Assembly (NCBI GenBank): GCA_016794035.1
Contig: JAEUHS010000052.1
Span: forward strand, 62,001 to 126,000
Length of the DNA: 64,000 bases
DNA from: Planctomycetota bacterium
GTDB lineage: Bacteria > Planctomycetota > UBA1135 > UBA2386
Direction: 5' to 3'
A program made the position numbers and the translations under genes. Below, piece after piece: positions 1-10,228 of the stretch. Each line of letters opens with the position of its first letter. Positions within the stretch are counted from its first letter, which is position 1. The notes below the pieces were generated by a model. The model was not told the origin of the DNA. It did not search any database and was given only the letters and a program-made list of their open reading frames with translations.

Positions 1-662
1 TGCCGGTGCGCCCGCCGGTGTCGCTGCCCGGCGGCGAACACCGGCTCGGCATCGCCGAAGACGAGCCCGGCTTCGCGTTCGACAACGAACGGCCGGGCCC
101 CACGGTGCAGCTGCTGCCGTTCACGATCGACCCCGCGCCGGTCAGCAACGACCAGTTCGCGGCGTTCGTCGACGACCGCGGCTACGAGCGCCCGGAGTTC
201 TGGCCCGGCGCCGCCGGCGCGTGGCTGCGGCGCGCACGGCGGCATCTGCCGGTGCGCTGGCGCCACACGAACGGCGGCCACGAACTGCGCTGGTTCGACG
301 CCTGGATACCGCTGCCACCGGCCGAGCCGGTCGTGCACGTCAGCGCCTACGAGGCCGAGGCCTACTGCCGCTGGGCCGGCCGCCGGCTGCCGACCGCCGC
401 CGAATGGGAAGTCGCCGCACCGCACGTCCACTGGGGCCAGACGGTCTGGGAGTGGACCGCGGACGCGTTCGCGCCCTACGCCGGCTTCCGACCCGGCCCG
501 TACCACACCTACTCGGCGCCGTGGTTCCACCACCAGCGCGAGCTGCGCGGCGGCGCGTTCGCCACGCACGGCCTGATGCACGACCACCGCTACCGCAACT
601 TCTTCGCGCCCGGGCGCACCGACGTGTTCGCCGGCTTCCGCACGGTGGCGGTCGGCGAGTGA
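1..662 (+). CDS. EgtB/SenA-like nonheme iron enzyme, C-terminal part (5' end outside window)
   Basis: The frame is open to the left edge, so the true start lies outside the window; about 220 residues are visible. They match the FGE-sulfatase (formylglycine-generating enzyme) fold as used in EgtB and SenA, which join histidine or its betaine to cysteine or selenosugar to make ergothioneine or selenoneine. Visible family motifs are PVSNDQFAAFV, HVSAYEAEAYCRWAGRRLP followed by TAAEWE, VWEWT, a GFRPGPY stretch, LRGGAFAT, RYRNFF and a final FAGFR. The N-terminal DinB-like iron-binding domain, which would decide between EgtB, SenA and plain SUMF1 relatives, is not in view. It ends just before the palindromic repeat at 671-879, and the next gene points the other way. 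Fold assignment is firm; the substrate is inference. Confidence 0.85.
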   Translation, partial: PVRPPVSLPGGEHRLGIAEDEPGFAFDNERPGPTVQLLPFTIDPAPVSNDQFAAFVDDRGYERPEFWPGAAGAWLRRARRHLPVRWRHTNGGHELRWFDAWIPLPPAEPVVHVSAYEAEAYCRWAGRRLPTAAEWEVAAPHVHWGQTVWEWTADAFAPYAGFRPGPYHTYSAPWFHHQRELRGGAFATHGLMHDHRYRNFFAPGRTDVFAGFRTVAVGE

Positions 663-670
663 TGGCGGCC

Positions 671-879
671 AGGACTGATGTCTTGGGTGTGCGCGCTTCG
701 GATGCGTGCCCTGACGTGGATCGCAGCGGTGAGATTTCCGGCGGATTTCCGGTCGAGTGACCGTGTTTCGCCCGACGGCCCGGGGTGTTGCGCTCCGGCA
801 GAACCAGGTGCTCGGTGGGCAGCGCACCGCCGCCTTGGCAGCCTTCCCGCGGCATGCACACTCAGGCCATCCGTTCTCA
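671..879. repeat. Intergenic palindromic repeat, copy 1
   Basis: Two opposed arms bracket this gap. The left arm (671-694) reads AGGACTGATGTCTTGGGTGT and the right arm (851-880), read on the minus strand, has GAGAACGGATGGCCTGAGTG then TGCATGCC. Both follow the core seen at 31828 and 36199. The right arm contains the stop codon (877-879) of the ATP-grasp gene. Inside the element the 9-mer GATTTCCGG occurs twice, at 733 and 744. The arms pair imperfectly and the spacer is about 155 bases, so this copy is more decayed than copy 2. Confidence 0.6.
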
Positions 880-2223
880 GTGTGCGAGTTGCACGCGCAC
901 CGTCTCGCCGAACAGGCGCCGGGCACAGGACTCGCCCAGCGCAGCCAGCGCGTCGAAGTCGCGCGCCGACAGGTTCAGCACCGCGAACCGATGCGAGCCG
1001 AACCAGCGGTACTCGCGCCGCAGCGCCGCGCGACCGGCCGCTTCGTGCCACAGTCGCGCTTCGGGATGCGCGCTCTCCAGCCACGGCAGGGCGGCCGGAT
1101 CGGGCTCTGGCCCGGCGCTGCCGTCGAAGCGGCGGAACACGAGGCTGCCGGCGACGGCCGCGACCGGCGCGCGGCGCGGCACCTGCAGCGCGTCCTGGCC
1201 GGTGGCCAGCGCGATCGCGATGCCTTCGACGTCGACGCCGTCGACGTCGCGGTACAGCGTCGCGAACTGACCGGCGCCGCGCGCATTGACCTCGATCACG
1301 CGCACGCTGCCGTCCGCCAGCAGGAACAGTTCGACGTTCCACAGGCCCTGCGTCAGGCCGACCGCCTGCACCGCGGCGATCGCCGCCCCGCGGATGCGTT
1401 CCTGCGCGGCGGCCGGGTGGCGCGACGGGTAGGTGAAGCCGGCGAAGTGGCGTGCGCCGCGCACGGCGCCCGCGTACATCCATTCGTCGACGATGCCCAG
1501 CACGTGCACGGTGCCGCCCTGCACGAAGCCGTCGACGTTGACCTGCGCGCCGTCGAGCGGTTCTTCGAGCAGCAGGCGATCGACCGAACACGGCAGGCGC
1601 ATGCACTGGCCCGCGAGCTGGTCGAACGGCCGCGAGATGCCGCGCAGCAGGAAACGGTCGCGCCACGGCAGCCGCAGGTGCGCCGCCAGTTCGTCGGCGG
1701 AGTCGACGCGCCGCGCCAACGCCGAGAACGCGCCCTTGACCGGCTTGCAGAAGCGCGGCCAGCGATGGCCGGCCGCGTGCACGGCCGCCTCGAGCGCCGG
1801 TGCCGAGCGGCAACGGCGATCGCCGAACGCGAACGGCAGCGCCATCGCCGGCACGTTCTCGCCCGGCATCGCCGCGGCCAGCGTCTGGCGCAGCAGCAGC
1901 TTGTGCTGGGCGCGCACGATCGCGCGCGGGTCGTGGCCCGGCAGGCCCAGCCGCTGCGCCATCAGCGCCGCGGTCAGGCAACCGAGACCGTCGTCGTTGG
2001 ACCAGACCGCGTCGATGCGGCCGCGGTAGGTCTTGCAGAGCCGATCGACGAAGCGCGGCGCGTCGAAGTGCACCAGCCGATGCCACTGCGACCGGTCGAG
2101 CAGTTCGAAGCCCTCGCGTTCGAGCACCAGTTCGCCTTGGCGCACGCGCCGAAACAACGCCTCGTCCTCCCAGGCGCCCTGGAAGAGCACGAGCAGACGC
2201 GGCGGCCTGTGGGTACCGGTCAT
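877..2223 (-). CDS. ATP-grasp domain protein
   Basis: A 448-residue protein of the ATP-grasp superfamily, whose members use ATP to join a carboxylate to an amine or thiol through an acyl-phosphate. The ATG start follows from the methionine of MTGTHRPP; earlier in-frame sequence is not family-like. A conserved-looking lysine segment (RFCKPVKGAFS) fits the ATP-binding strand, and EVNAR at about residues 311-315 is the usual metal-binding E-x-N-x-R signature. The middle part (LLLRQTLAAAMPGENVPA) resembles the hinge before the grasp domain. It lies 41 bases downstream of a tandem glycosyltransferase on the same strand, so a role in glycan or cell-surface metabolism is possible. Its stop codon sits inside a palindromic repeat arm. 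The acceptor substrate is unknown. Confidence 0.85.
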   Translation of the reverse strand: MTGTHRPPRLLVLFQGAWEDEALFRRVRQGELVLEREGFELLDRSQWHRLVHFDAPRFVDRLCKTYRGRIDAVWSNDDGLGCLTAALMAQRLGLPGHDPRAIVRAQHKLLLRQTLAAAMPGENVPAMALPFAFGDRRCRSAPALEAAVHAAGHRWPRFCKPVKGAFSALARRVDSADELAAHLRLPWRDRFLLRGISRPFDQLAGQCMRLPCSVDRLLLEEPLDGAQVNVDGFVQGGTVHVLGIVDEWMYAGAVRGARHFAGFTYPSRHPAAAQERIRGAAIAAVQAVGLTQGLWNVELFLLADGSVRVIEVNARGAGQFATLYRDVDGVDVEGIAIALATGQDALQVPRRAPVAAVAGSLVFRRFDGSAGPEPDPAALPWLESAHPEARLWHEAAGRAALRREYRWFGSHRFAVLNLSARDFDALAALGESCARRLFGETVRVQLAH

Positions 2224-2264
2224 GTGAGGGCGGCCGGTAGCTTGCGCGACCGAGGCCCCCGGAA

Positions 2265-4520
2265 TCAACCGGCGCCGACCGGCTGCGGGCGCGGCGACGC
2301 GGGCAGGGTGACGAGCGGCAGCTCGCCGGGCACCAGCGCAGCGACCGTGTGCCGGCCCTGCGCCGCCAGCGCCAGCCGTTCGACCGCCTCGGCAGCACGT
2401 TCCCAGGCGAACGCCCGGCGCACCTCGGCGGCCGACGCCTGTGCCTCGCGGCGCCGTTCGGCGCGGTGCACCAGCGTGTCGACCAGCAGGGCGCCGGCCT
2501 CGGCGGCCGAGGGCTCGACCACCCACGGCGCACCGATGTGCGCGCCGGGCAGGTCGACGTGGCGACGCTGCGACGGGATGCACACGGCACCGGGCCCCTG
2601 CAGCAGCGCGTCGGCGGCACCGCCGCCGGTGGCGACGACCGGCAGGCCGCAGGCGCGCGCCTCGAGCACCGGCAGGCCGAAGCCCTCGCCGCGGTACGGA
2701 TGCAGCAGCACGTCGCAGGCGGTGTACAGCGAGGCGAGCTGTTCGCGCGACAGGTCGTCGTCGATCCACAGCAGCGGCGGCGTGCCGCGCGTCTGCTGGA
2801 ACCGCCGCACGAGTTCGCCGAGGTGGAACCGGCCGTAGTGCTGTTCGCTGCCGACCGACTTGACGACGACCACGAAGTCCTGGCCGGCCTCGCGCGCCGC
2901 GAGCACGGCGTGCAGGAACACGTCGAAGCCTTTGCGCCAGACCATGCCGCCGCAGAACAGCACGGCCGGGCGCTGAGCCTTCCACTGCACGATGCACGGA
3001 TCCGGCGGCGCCAGTTCGTGCAGCGGCGCATCGGTGCCGTGCGGCACCAGCACGATCGACGCGGCATCGCGGCCGGCGGCGGCGACGACGTCGGCCGTGT
3101 GCTGGCTGTGCACGACCACGAAGTCGGCGTCCTGCGTCACGTGCGGCGCGAGGTCCCACGGCAGCGCGCCGAACTCCCAGTCGACGCGCAGCGCGAGGCG
3201 GCGACAGGCGGGGCGCGTCGCGCGCACCGGCCAACCGGATGCCAGCCACAGGTCGACGGCGCCGGGATCGCGGCACAGCAGCGGCTCGAGTTCGGGCGCG
3301 CGGCGTCGGAACGTGGCGAGATCGCCGTGGAACGGCACGCGGGGCACCAGCCGCAGCTCGACGGCGCCGCGCCGCAGCAGCGCGCGCGCGGTCTCGATCG
3401 ACAGTTCGCTGCTCGACGACACCTCGAAGAACGGCGCCTCCAGCACGACCGTCGGCCGCGGCTCGGCCACGTGCACGATCGGCGGCGGCGGCGCCGCCGG
3501 GCGCGCGCGGGTCAGCTGCTCGAGGACGTGCCGCTGCGCACGCCGGCCGATCGCCGCGCTCGCGGCGCTGTCGCCGACGGCCGTGCGCATCGCCGCCGCG
3601 ACCGCGCGCGGATCCGGCGCGAATGGCAGCGCGGTGTGCGACGGCACGAAGCGACCGCCGATCGGCACGCAGACGCCGTCGCGACCGACGACGCCGACGG
3701 TGTCGGCGAAGCGGCTGACGCACAGCACCCGACCGCAGGCGAGCGCCTGCACCAGCAGCCGCGACGGCTGCTCGCGCCGCCAGGGCAGCACGATCGCGGC
3801 CGCGTCGCGCGCATGGCCGGGTTCGAACGGCGCACGCAGGATCTCCCAGTCGGCAGCGGCGGCGGACTGCAGGCGTCGCTGCAGCGCCGCGACGACATCC
3901 GCGTCGGCATCGGTCAGCACCAGCCGCAGCCTGCGACCGGTACGGGCGAAGTGCTCCAGCCAGGCGTCGACGACCAGGTCGGTGCCGCAGGCGAGCTCGC
4001 CGCTGCCGACGTGCACGATCGCGCCGTGCGCCGGTGCGCGCGGCAGCGCCAGCCACGGCGCCAGTTCGCGTTCCTCGAGCGCGTGCGGCGGATGTTCGCA
4101 GCCGGCCCAGCGCAGTTCGGCGCGCACGCGCTCGAACAGGTCGGCGGCGGTGACGTTGTCGCGCGCCGGCAGCACGATCGCGGCCTGCGGCCACTCCAGA
4201 CCGGCGCTGCGCACGGCGTCGCTGCGCGCACCGGCGTCGGCGAACACGACCACCGGCGCGGTCGCGGCGACGACGTTGCCGGCCGCACGCAGCAACAGAT
4301 CGACCTCGGCCGGCGGCAGGCTGGTGGCGACGCGCAGGTCGCGCACGCCGTCGGTCAGCGGCACCTCGCGCTGCGCGCCGGATGCCGCCCGCGGTCGCAC
4401 CGCCGACAGCGACAGCGAGCACGCCATGCCGTTGCCGAGCGCGAAACGGAGGAAGCTGCGCAGCAGACTCGCCGCCGCGTCCTCGCCGAACGGGTCGCCG
4501 TGGATCCGCACCTGGTTCAT
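2265..4520 (-). CDS. Tandem-domain GT4 family glycosyltransferase
   Basis: A 751-residue soluble protein, about twice the usual GT4 length, apparently two GT-B units in a row. The C-terminal unit (about residues 370-735) is clear: a nucleotide-sugar site with EGFGLPVLE (about 612-620, the E-x7-E motif of retaining GT4 enzymes), an earlier FCGGMVWRKGFD loop and VVVHSQHT. The N-terminal unit (about 1-345) has LLVQALACGRVLCVSRF where the second acidic residue of E-x7-E should be, so it may be non-catalytic. It starts with ATG and has no transmembrane segment. The gene is divergent from the unknown gene at 4609 with 88 bases between them, and the ATP-grasp gene follows it. Donor and acceptor cannot be read from sequence. 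Confidence 0.88.
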   Translation of the reverse strand: MNQVRIHGDPFGEDAAASLLRSFLRFALGNGMACSLSLSAVRPRAASGAQREVPLTDGVRDLRVATSLPPAEVDLLLRAAGNVVAATAPVVVFADAGARSDAVRSAGLEWPQAAIVLPARDNVTAADLFERVRAELRWAGCEHPPHALEERELAPWLALPRAPAHGAIVHVGSGELACGTDLVVDAWLEHFARTGRRLRLVLTDADADVVAALQRRLQSAAAADWEILRAPFEPGHARDAAAIVLPWRREQPSRLLVQALACGRVLCVSRFADTVGVVGRDGVCVPIGGRFVPSHTALPFAPDPRAVAAAMRTAVGDSAASAAIGRRAQRHVLEQLTRARPAAPPPPIVHVAEPRPTVVLEAPFFEVSSSSELSIETARALLRRGAVELRLVPRVPFHGDLATFRRRAPELEPLLCRDPGAVDLWLASGWPVRATRPACRRLALRVDWEFGALPWDLAPHVTQDADFVVVHSQHTADVVAAAGRDAASIVLVPHGTDAPLHELAPPDPCIVQWKAQRPAVLFCGGMVWRKGFDVFLHAVLAAREAGQDFVVVVKSVGSEQHYGRFHLGELVRRFQQTRGTPPLLWIDDDLSREQLASLYTACDVLLHPYRGEGFGLPVLEARACGLPVVATGGGAADALLQGPGAVCIPSQRRHVDLPGAHIGAPWVVEPSAAEAGALLVDTLVHRAERRREAQASAAEVRRAFAWERAAEAVERLALAAQGRHTVAALVPGELPLVTLPASPRPQPVGAG

Positions 4521-4608
4521 CGTGCGGTCTCATCGGCAGTTCGGACGCGTTGCTGAAACCGTCGACACCGCTGTGGCGGCCCGCGACACCAGCGCCGAAG
4601 ATCGCGCG

Positions 4609-5580
4609 ATGCCCTCGGAGCCGATGTCGCACCCCGATCGTGTGGCGGCGACGCTCGCCAATGTCGACGTCGCGCGCGCCGCGCGCGGCAGCGGCCCGTT
4701 CGCCGAGCCGGGACCCGGCGCATTCGACTGCCGGATCGACCTGAAGCTGCTGCTGTGGCAGGCGAACGCCGCGGCGGCACGTTCGCCGCGCGCGCGCGAC
4801 CACCTGGCGCGGCTCGACCTCGCACGGCGCCCGGACCTGCGCGCCGGCACCGTGCAGGACGGCGTCGCCCGCGGGCTCGCGGCCGCGCTCGAGGAGGTCG
4901 TCTCGCTGGCGCCGCCGACGCCCGCGCCGGAGCCGCCGCCGTTCGACCCCGTGCGCATGCAGTCGTGGACCGGCCGCGAGCTGCGCAAGAAGAAGGACCT
5001 GCTGGTCAGGAGCGGCGGCCCGCGGGTGCGCTTCTCGCGCCGCGAGGGGCTGCTCTACGTCGACCGCGACGACGGCCTGCACAGCGGCAACTGCCTGCGC
5101 TTCGAGGCGCGGCGCGACCTCGGCACGCTCGACGGCTTCGTCGCCGACGACGCCGAACGCCCGCGGCTCTACTCGGCGCAGTTCCTGCAACCGCAGCGGT
5201 ACCTGCAGGCCGGCGACGTCACCGAACTCGAACTGGCGGGGCGCCTCGGCCGCGGCCCGATCGGCTGGCCGTGCCGGCTGCTGCTGCGCGGCCACACCGC
5301 CGAGCCCTCGCTGGAGCTGGTGCTGCGCCTCGACCAGCGGCTCACCGGCTGGCGGCTGCGCGCGCGCTTCCTCGGCATCCCCGCGGCGGCGATCGCCCAC
5401 GACTGCACGCCGGTGGCCGAGTGCGTGCAGAACGACGCCGGCGGCTTCGTCGCCGTCACCCTGGTGCGGGCCAACGACGCGCTGCTGGTCGACGGCCGGC
5501 CGGTGCCGGTGCCCGCCGCGGCCTGCCGCGGCGAGATCGTGCACCGGTTCCGGCTCGGCGCCGGGCCTACCGGGCCTTGA
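4609..5580 (+). CDS. Hypothetical protein, unrecognised
   Basis: A 323-residue protein with no family I recognise. Coding is supported by consistent GC at third codon positions and by an ordinary soluble composition. An internal ATG at 4624 is an equally good start. The N-terminal third is Ala/Arg-rich and helical; the C-terminal two thirds (from about residue 130) alternates hydrophobic and charged residues like a beta-rich fold, with segments such as SRREGLLYVDRDDGLHSG and LLLRGHTAEPSLELVLRLDQ. It shares a divergent intergenic region with the tandem glycosyltransferase. Its 3' end overlaps the convergent DUF6265 gene by 14 bases. Confidence 0.7.
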   Translation: MPSEPMSHPDRVAATLANVDVARAARGSGPFAEPGPGAFDCRIDLKLLLWQANAAAARSPRARDHLARLDLARRPDLRAGTVQDGVARGLAAALEEVVSLAPPTPAPEPPPFDPVRMQSWTGRELRKKKDLLVRSGGPRVRFSRREGLLYVDRDDGLHSGNCLRFEARRDLGTLDGFVADDAERPRLYSAQFLQPQRYLQAGDVTELELAGRLGRGPIGWPCRLLLRGHTAEPSLELVLRLDQRLTGWRLRARFLGIPAAAIAHDCTPVAECVQNDAGGFVAVTLVRANDALLVDGRPVPVPAAACRGEIVHRFRLGAGPTGP

Positions 5581-6061
5581 ACTCGAACGCCTGCGCGCGC
5601 GACCCGTCGAGCTGGCTGATGGTGGCGGTGACGCCGGCGTCGGTCTTCTGGTAGCGGATGCGCTGCGGGTGGTCGTGCGCGGCGTTCTCGAACTCGACGA
5701 CGTCGGCCTCGAGCTGCGCCAGCGGGAACGTCACCGCGGCGCCGCCGCCGGGCATCGCGACGTAGACCACCTGGTCGCGCTCGATCGTGATGCGCAGGAA
5801 CTCGAAGAAGTGCGTGCGCCGCGCGTCGAAGCTGTGCGACGTGCCCAGCATCGTCGTGCCCTGCAGCGGCCGCCAGTGCTCCTCGGTCGTCGACGTGTCG
5901 CCGTGCAGCACCCAGGTGCCTGCGAGCCAGCCGAGCTGCCGCAGTTGCGCCGCGGCGCGTGCGCGCGCATCCGGCGCGCCCGGTTTCGGCGCCGGGTCCT
6001 GCCCGCCGGCGAGCAACATCAGGGTCGACAGGAGCGTCGGCAGCGCAAGGAGTCGTCGCAT
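5567..6061 (-). CDS. Secreted DUF6265 (lipocalin-like) protein
   Basis: A 164-residue protein with an N-terminal signal peptide (MRRLLALPTLLSTLMLLAGG). The mature part has the DUF6265 pattern: LGWLAGTWVL near the start, EEHWRPLQGTTMLG, then THFFEFLRI, VYVAMPGG and FENAAHDHPQRIRYQK. The family is predicted to fold as a small beta-barrel acting outside the cytoplasm; no biochemical role is established that I know of. The length fits the family. It is convergent with the unknown gene at 4609, and the last 14 bases of the two reading frames overlap. Confidence 0.85.
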   Translation of the reverse strand: MRRLLALPTLLSTLMLLAGGQDPAPKPGAPDARARAAAQLRQLGWLAGTWVLHGDTSTTEEHWRPLQGTTMLGTSHSFDARRTHFFEFLRITIERDQVVYVAMPGGGAAVTFPLAQLEADVVEFENAAHDHPQRIRYQKTDAGVTATISQLDGSRAQAFEFKAR

Positions 6062-6208
6062 CGGGGCACCTCGCGCCGAGTCTCCTCCGGCGCCGTCGTT
6101 CGCGCCAGTGCCGCCCGGCGCCGCGGCCGCCGAACGCGCACTCGACAGCCGTCGTCGGCGTCGTTAGCGTGGACCAGCTCGCCTCGTCCCGCCCCTCTCC
6201 GCCTCGCC

Positions 6209-7393
6209 GTGATCGAACTCGCCTGGTTCGCTGCTGGCGCCCTCGCCACCGCTGCCGCCGCCTGGTGGTGGCAGCGCCACAGGGCGGCAGCTGCGGCGGC
6301 GCAGCCCGTACCGTTGCTGGCCGCACCGGTCGCGCTCGACGCGCGCCGCCTCGCCACGACGATGGCGGAAGAGCTGGCGAACCTGGTCTCCGGCGTCGAA
6401 GGCAGTTCCGACGACCTGATCCAGGCGGCCCCCGATCGACGGCAGCTGCCCGCCGCCGCCGAGTCGCTGCTGCGAGCCATCGCCCGCCTGCGCACGCTGC
6501 ACACCAAGGTGGTCGCGTTCGGTCAGGGGCGCCCGGCGGCCGCCGGCTCGACCCACATCGGCGAGATCGTCGCCAGCCTGCGCGACGATCTGCAGCAGAT
6601 GCAGCTGGGCCTCGAACTGCGCTGGGATCCGCCGCCCGGCCTGCCGGCGGTGCGGGTCGCGCCCGATGTCGTGCGCGACGCGCTGCTGTTCCTCTGCGGC
6701 GCGCTGCTGCGGGCCGAGCGTGGCGCGACCCATCTGTCGATCGACGCCGAGCGGTGTTTCGCCGGCCCCGAGCCGCGCGTACAGATCGAACTGGCGCTCG
6801 AGTGGGTCACCGAGGCGCGCGCGCCGGTGCCCGACCTGCACGCCGAGCCGGCGTTCTGCCTCGATCTCGAGGCCGCCTGCAACCTGATCATCGGCCAGGG
6901 CGGCGAGGTCGCGCTCTCCCACCTGCCCGGCCGCACGGTGCGCGCGGTCGTGCGCTGGCCGGCGTCGACGGCGTCGGCGCCGCGCCACGTCGCCGACGAC
7001 GAGCTGCCCGGCCGGCCGGCGATGGCGTCGCATCGCTACGGCGGCGCCCTGCTGCTGGAGGCCGACCCGGCGATCCGGGCCATGCTGGCACGCGAACTGA
7101 AGGCCACCGGCCGCGCGGTGTTCGCCTGCGCCGACATCGCGGCAGCGCGTTCGTTCCTGGAGGCGACGCCGGATCGCTTCGAGCTGCTGATCGTCGACCA
7201 TGCCCAGCGGCTGGACGCCGATGCTGCCCTGCTGCCGACGATCCGCAGCCGGGTGCCCGACCTGAAGATCTGCGTCGTCGGTCAGAATGCGACCGGGACC
7301 ACCAGCGGCTGGCCGGAAGTGCACTGGATCCAGAAGCCGTTCGGCGTGCACGAACTTCGTCGCGCGCTCGCCTCCGTTCTCGAAGGCGGATAG
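6209..7393 (+). CDS. Membrane-anchored kinase-like protein with C-terminal receiver domain
   Basis: A 394-residue protein read from a GTG. Residues 1-22 form one membrane segment (LAWFAAGALATAAAAWWW). Residues about 50-240 have the helical and alpha/beta layout of a histidine-kinase core, but I find no convincing phospho-acceptor histidine or full N and G boxes, so this part may be degenerate. Residues about 280-392 form a receiver domain: acidic pair in LLLEADP, likely phospho-aspartate in LLIVDHA, and the conserved lysine in IQKPFG; the usual Thr/Ser is replaced by Gly in CVVGQN. It may act as a hybrid regulator or phospho-sink. The rph gene follows after 24 bases. Confidence 0.75.
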   Translation: MIELAWFAAGALATAAAAWWWQRHRAAAAAAQPVPLLAAPVALDARRLATTMAEELANLVSGVEGSSDDLIQAAPDRRQLPAAAESLLRAIARLRTLHTKVVAFGQGRPAAAGSTHIGEIVASLRDDLQQMQLGLELRWDPPPGLPAVRVAPDVVRDALLFLCGALLRAERGATHLSIDAERCFAGPEPRVQIELALEWVTEARAPVPDLHAEPAFCLDLEAACNLIIGQGGEVALSHLPGRTVRAVVRWPASTASAPRHVADDELPGRPAMASHRYGGALLLEADPAIRAMLARELKATGRAVFACADIAAARSFLEATPDRFELLIVDHAQRLDADAALLPTIRSRVPDLKICVVGQNATGTTSGWPEVHWIQKPFGVHELRRALASVLEGG

Positions 7394-7404
7394 GGTGCTG
7401 CGCC

Positions 7405-7409
7405 GGAGG
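7405..7409 (+). promoter_or_regulatory. Ribosome binding site deciding the rph start
   Basis: A strong GGAGG lies 8 bases before a CTG codon at 7418 and supports reading rph from that CTG. Most genes in this window lack such a site. Confidence 0.6.
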
Positions 7410-7417
7410 CAACGACG

Positions 7418-8140
7418 CTGGCACGCAAGCACAACCGCACCGCCGATCAGACCCGGCCACTGAGCTTCACCCGCAGCTACACGGACCTTCCCGGGTCGGT
7501 GCTCGCGGAGTGCGGCAAGACCAAGGTGTTGTGCACCGTCTCGGTGCAGGACCAGGTCCCGCCGTGGATGTACAAGCGCAACGCCGGCGGCTGGCTGACC
7601 GCCGAGTACGCGATGCTGCCCGGCGCCGGCCAGCCGCGCAAGCCGCGCGACGGTCGCACCGGTCGGCCGCTGGACGGCCGCAGCCAGGAGATCCAGCGCC
7701 TGATCGGTCGCGCCCTGCGCTGTGCGGTCGATCTCGGCGCGCTGCCCGAGGTGACGCTGTGGGTCGACTGCGACGTGTTGCAGGCCGACGGCGGCACGCG
7801 CACGACGGCGATCAACGGCGCGCTGGTGGCGCTCTACGACGCGCTCCTGTGGATGGAGGAGCAGAAGCAGCTGCCGAAGTGGCCGCTGCGCGGCCTCGTG
7901 TCCGCGGTGTCGGTCGGTCTCGTCGGTGGCGAAGCGATGATCGACCTCGACTACGACGAGGACAGCTCCGCCGACGTCGACCTCAACATCGTCTGCGCCG
8001 CCGACGGCCGGATGATCGAGGTGCAGGGCGCGGCCGAACGGCAACCGTTCTCGATCGAGCAGTTGCAGTCGATGTTGCAGTTGGCGCAGGACGGCTGCAG
8101 CCGCGTGCGCGAACTGCAGCAGAAGACGCTGGGACTCTGA
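7418..8140 (+). CDS. rph: Ribonuclease PH, probable CTG start
   Basis: A 240-residue phosphorolytic 3'-5' exoribonuclease that trims tRNA 3' ends. Family motifs run the full length: TRPLSFTRSY near the N-terminus, KTKVLCTVSVQD, GWLTAEYAMLPG, GRSQEIQRLIGRALR, the catalytic-core DCDVLQADGGTRTTAINGA, and DLNIVCAADGRMIEVQGAAE. No ATG, GTG or TTG lies upstream in frame at a suitable distance. The next usable codon, a GTG at 7499, would remove the first conserved strand. A CTG at 7418 restores the family length and follows a GGAGG. The stop overlaps the ATG of rdgB by one base, so the two are translationally coupled. Confidence 0.93.
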   Translation: MARKHNRTADQTRPLSFTRSYTDLPGSVLAECGKTKVLCTVSVQDQVPPWMYKRNAGGWLTAEYAMLPGAGQPRKPRDGRTGRPLDGRSQEIQRLIGRALRCAVDLGALPEVTLWVDCDVLQADGGTRTTAINGALVALYDALLWMEEQKQLPKWPLRGLVSAVSVGLVGGEAMIDLDYDEDSSADVDLNIVCAADGRMIEVQGAAERQPFSIEQLQSMLQLAQDGCSRVRELQQKTLGL

Positions 8141-8769
8141 TGGCTGCCATGCGCGGGCTCTGGGTCGGCACCAACAACAAGAAGAAGCTCGTCGAGCTGC
8201 GGCGCCTGCTCGAGCCACTCGGCTTCGACGTGCGCACGCCCGAACAACTCGGCCAGCCGTTCGAGCCGGTCGAGGATCAGCCGGACTTCCGCGGCAACGC
8301 GCGCAAGAAGGCCTCGCTGTTGGCGACGCTGGCCAAGGCCCCGGCGCTCGCCGACGACAGCGGCCTGTGCGTCGACGCGCTCGGCGGCCGGCCCGGCGTG
8401 CTGTCGGCGCGCTACGGCGGCCCCGATCTCGACGACCGCGGGCGCGTCGAACGACTGCTGTCGCAGCTGACCAACGTGCGCGGCCCGCAGCGTACGGCGA
8501 AGTTCACCTGCAGCCTGTGTCTGTGCGGCGCCGACGGCCGCGTGCTGGTCACGGTCGAGGAGAGCTGCCAGGGCACGCTGCTGACCGAGCCTTCGGGCGA
8601 CGGCGGGTTCGGCTACGACCCGATCTTCGTGCCGATCGAGTTCGACGGCGACCCGACGAAGTCGTTCGCCCTGCTCGACGCGCAGACCAAGGACCGGCTG
8701 AGCCATCGCGGCAAGGCGCTGCGCAAGCTGATCACGAAGCTGCCGGCGGCGCTCGGCGACTCGGACTGA
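8140..8769 (+). CDS. rdgB: XTP/dITP pyrophosphatase (HAM1/RdgB family)
   Basis: A 209-residue cytoplasmic housecleaning enzyme that hydrolyses dITP and XTP to monophosphates and keeps deaminated purines out of DNA and RNA. Signatures are GTNNKKKLVELRRLL at the N-terminus (nucleotide binding), ADDSGLCVDALGGRPGVLSARYGG with the catalytic Asp, GDGGFGYDPIFVP, and a terminal LSHRGKALRKL. The ATG at 8140 overlaps the rph stop; a second ATG at 8149 begins MRGLWVGTN and is closer to typical family starts. The pairing of rph with rdgB is common across bacteria and supports both calls. Confidence 0.95.
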   Translation: MAAMRGLWVGTNNKKKLVELRRLLEPLGFDVRTPEQLGQPFEPVEDQPDFRGNARKKASLLATLAKAPALADDSGLCVDALGGRPGVLSARYGGPDLDDRGRVERLLSQLTNVRGPQRTAKFTCSLCLCGADGRVLVTVEESCQGTLLTEPSGDGGFGYDPIFVPIEFDGDPTKSFALLDAQTKDRLSHRGKALRKLITKLPAALGDSD

Positions 8770-8777
8770 CGGTCGGG

Positions 8778-10217
<1,440 letters not shown>

Positions 10218-10228
10218 GTCGGCCGGGC

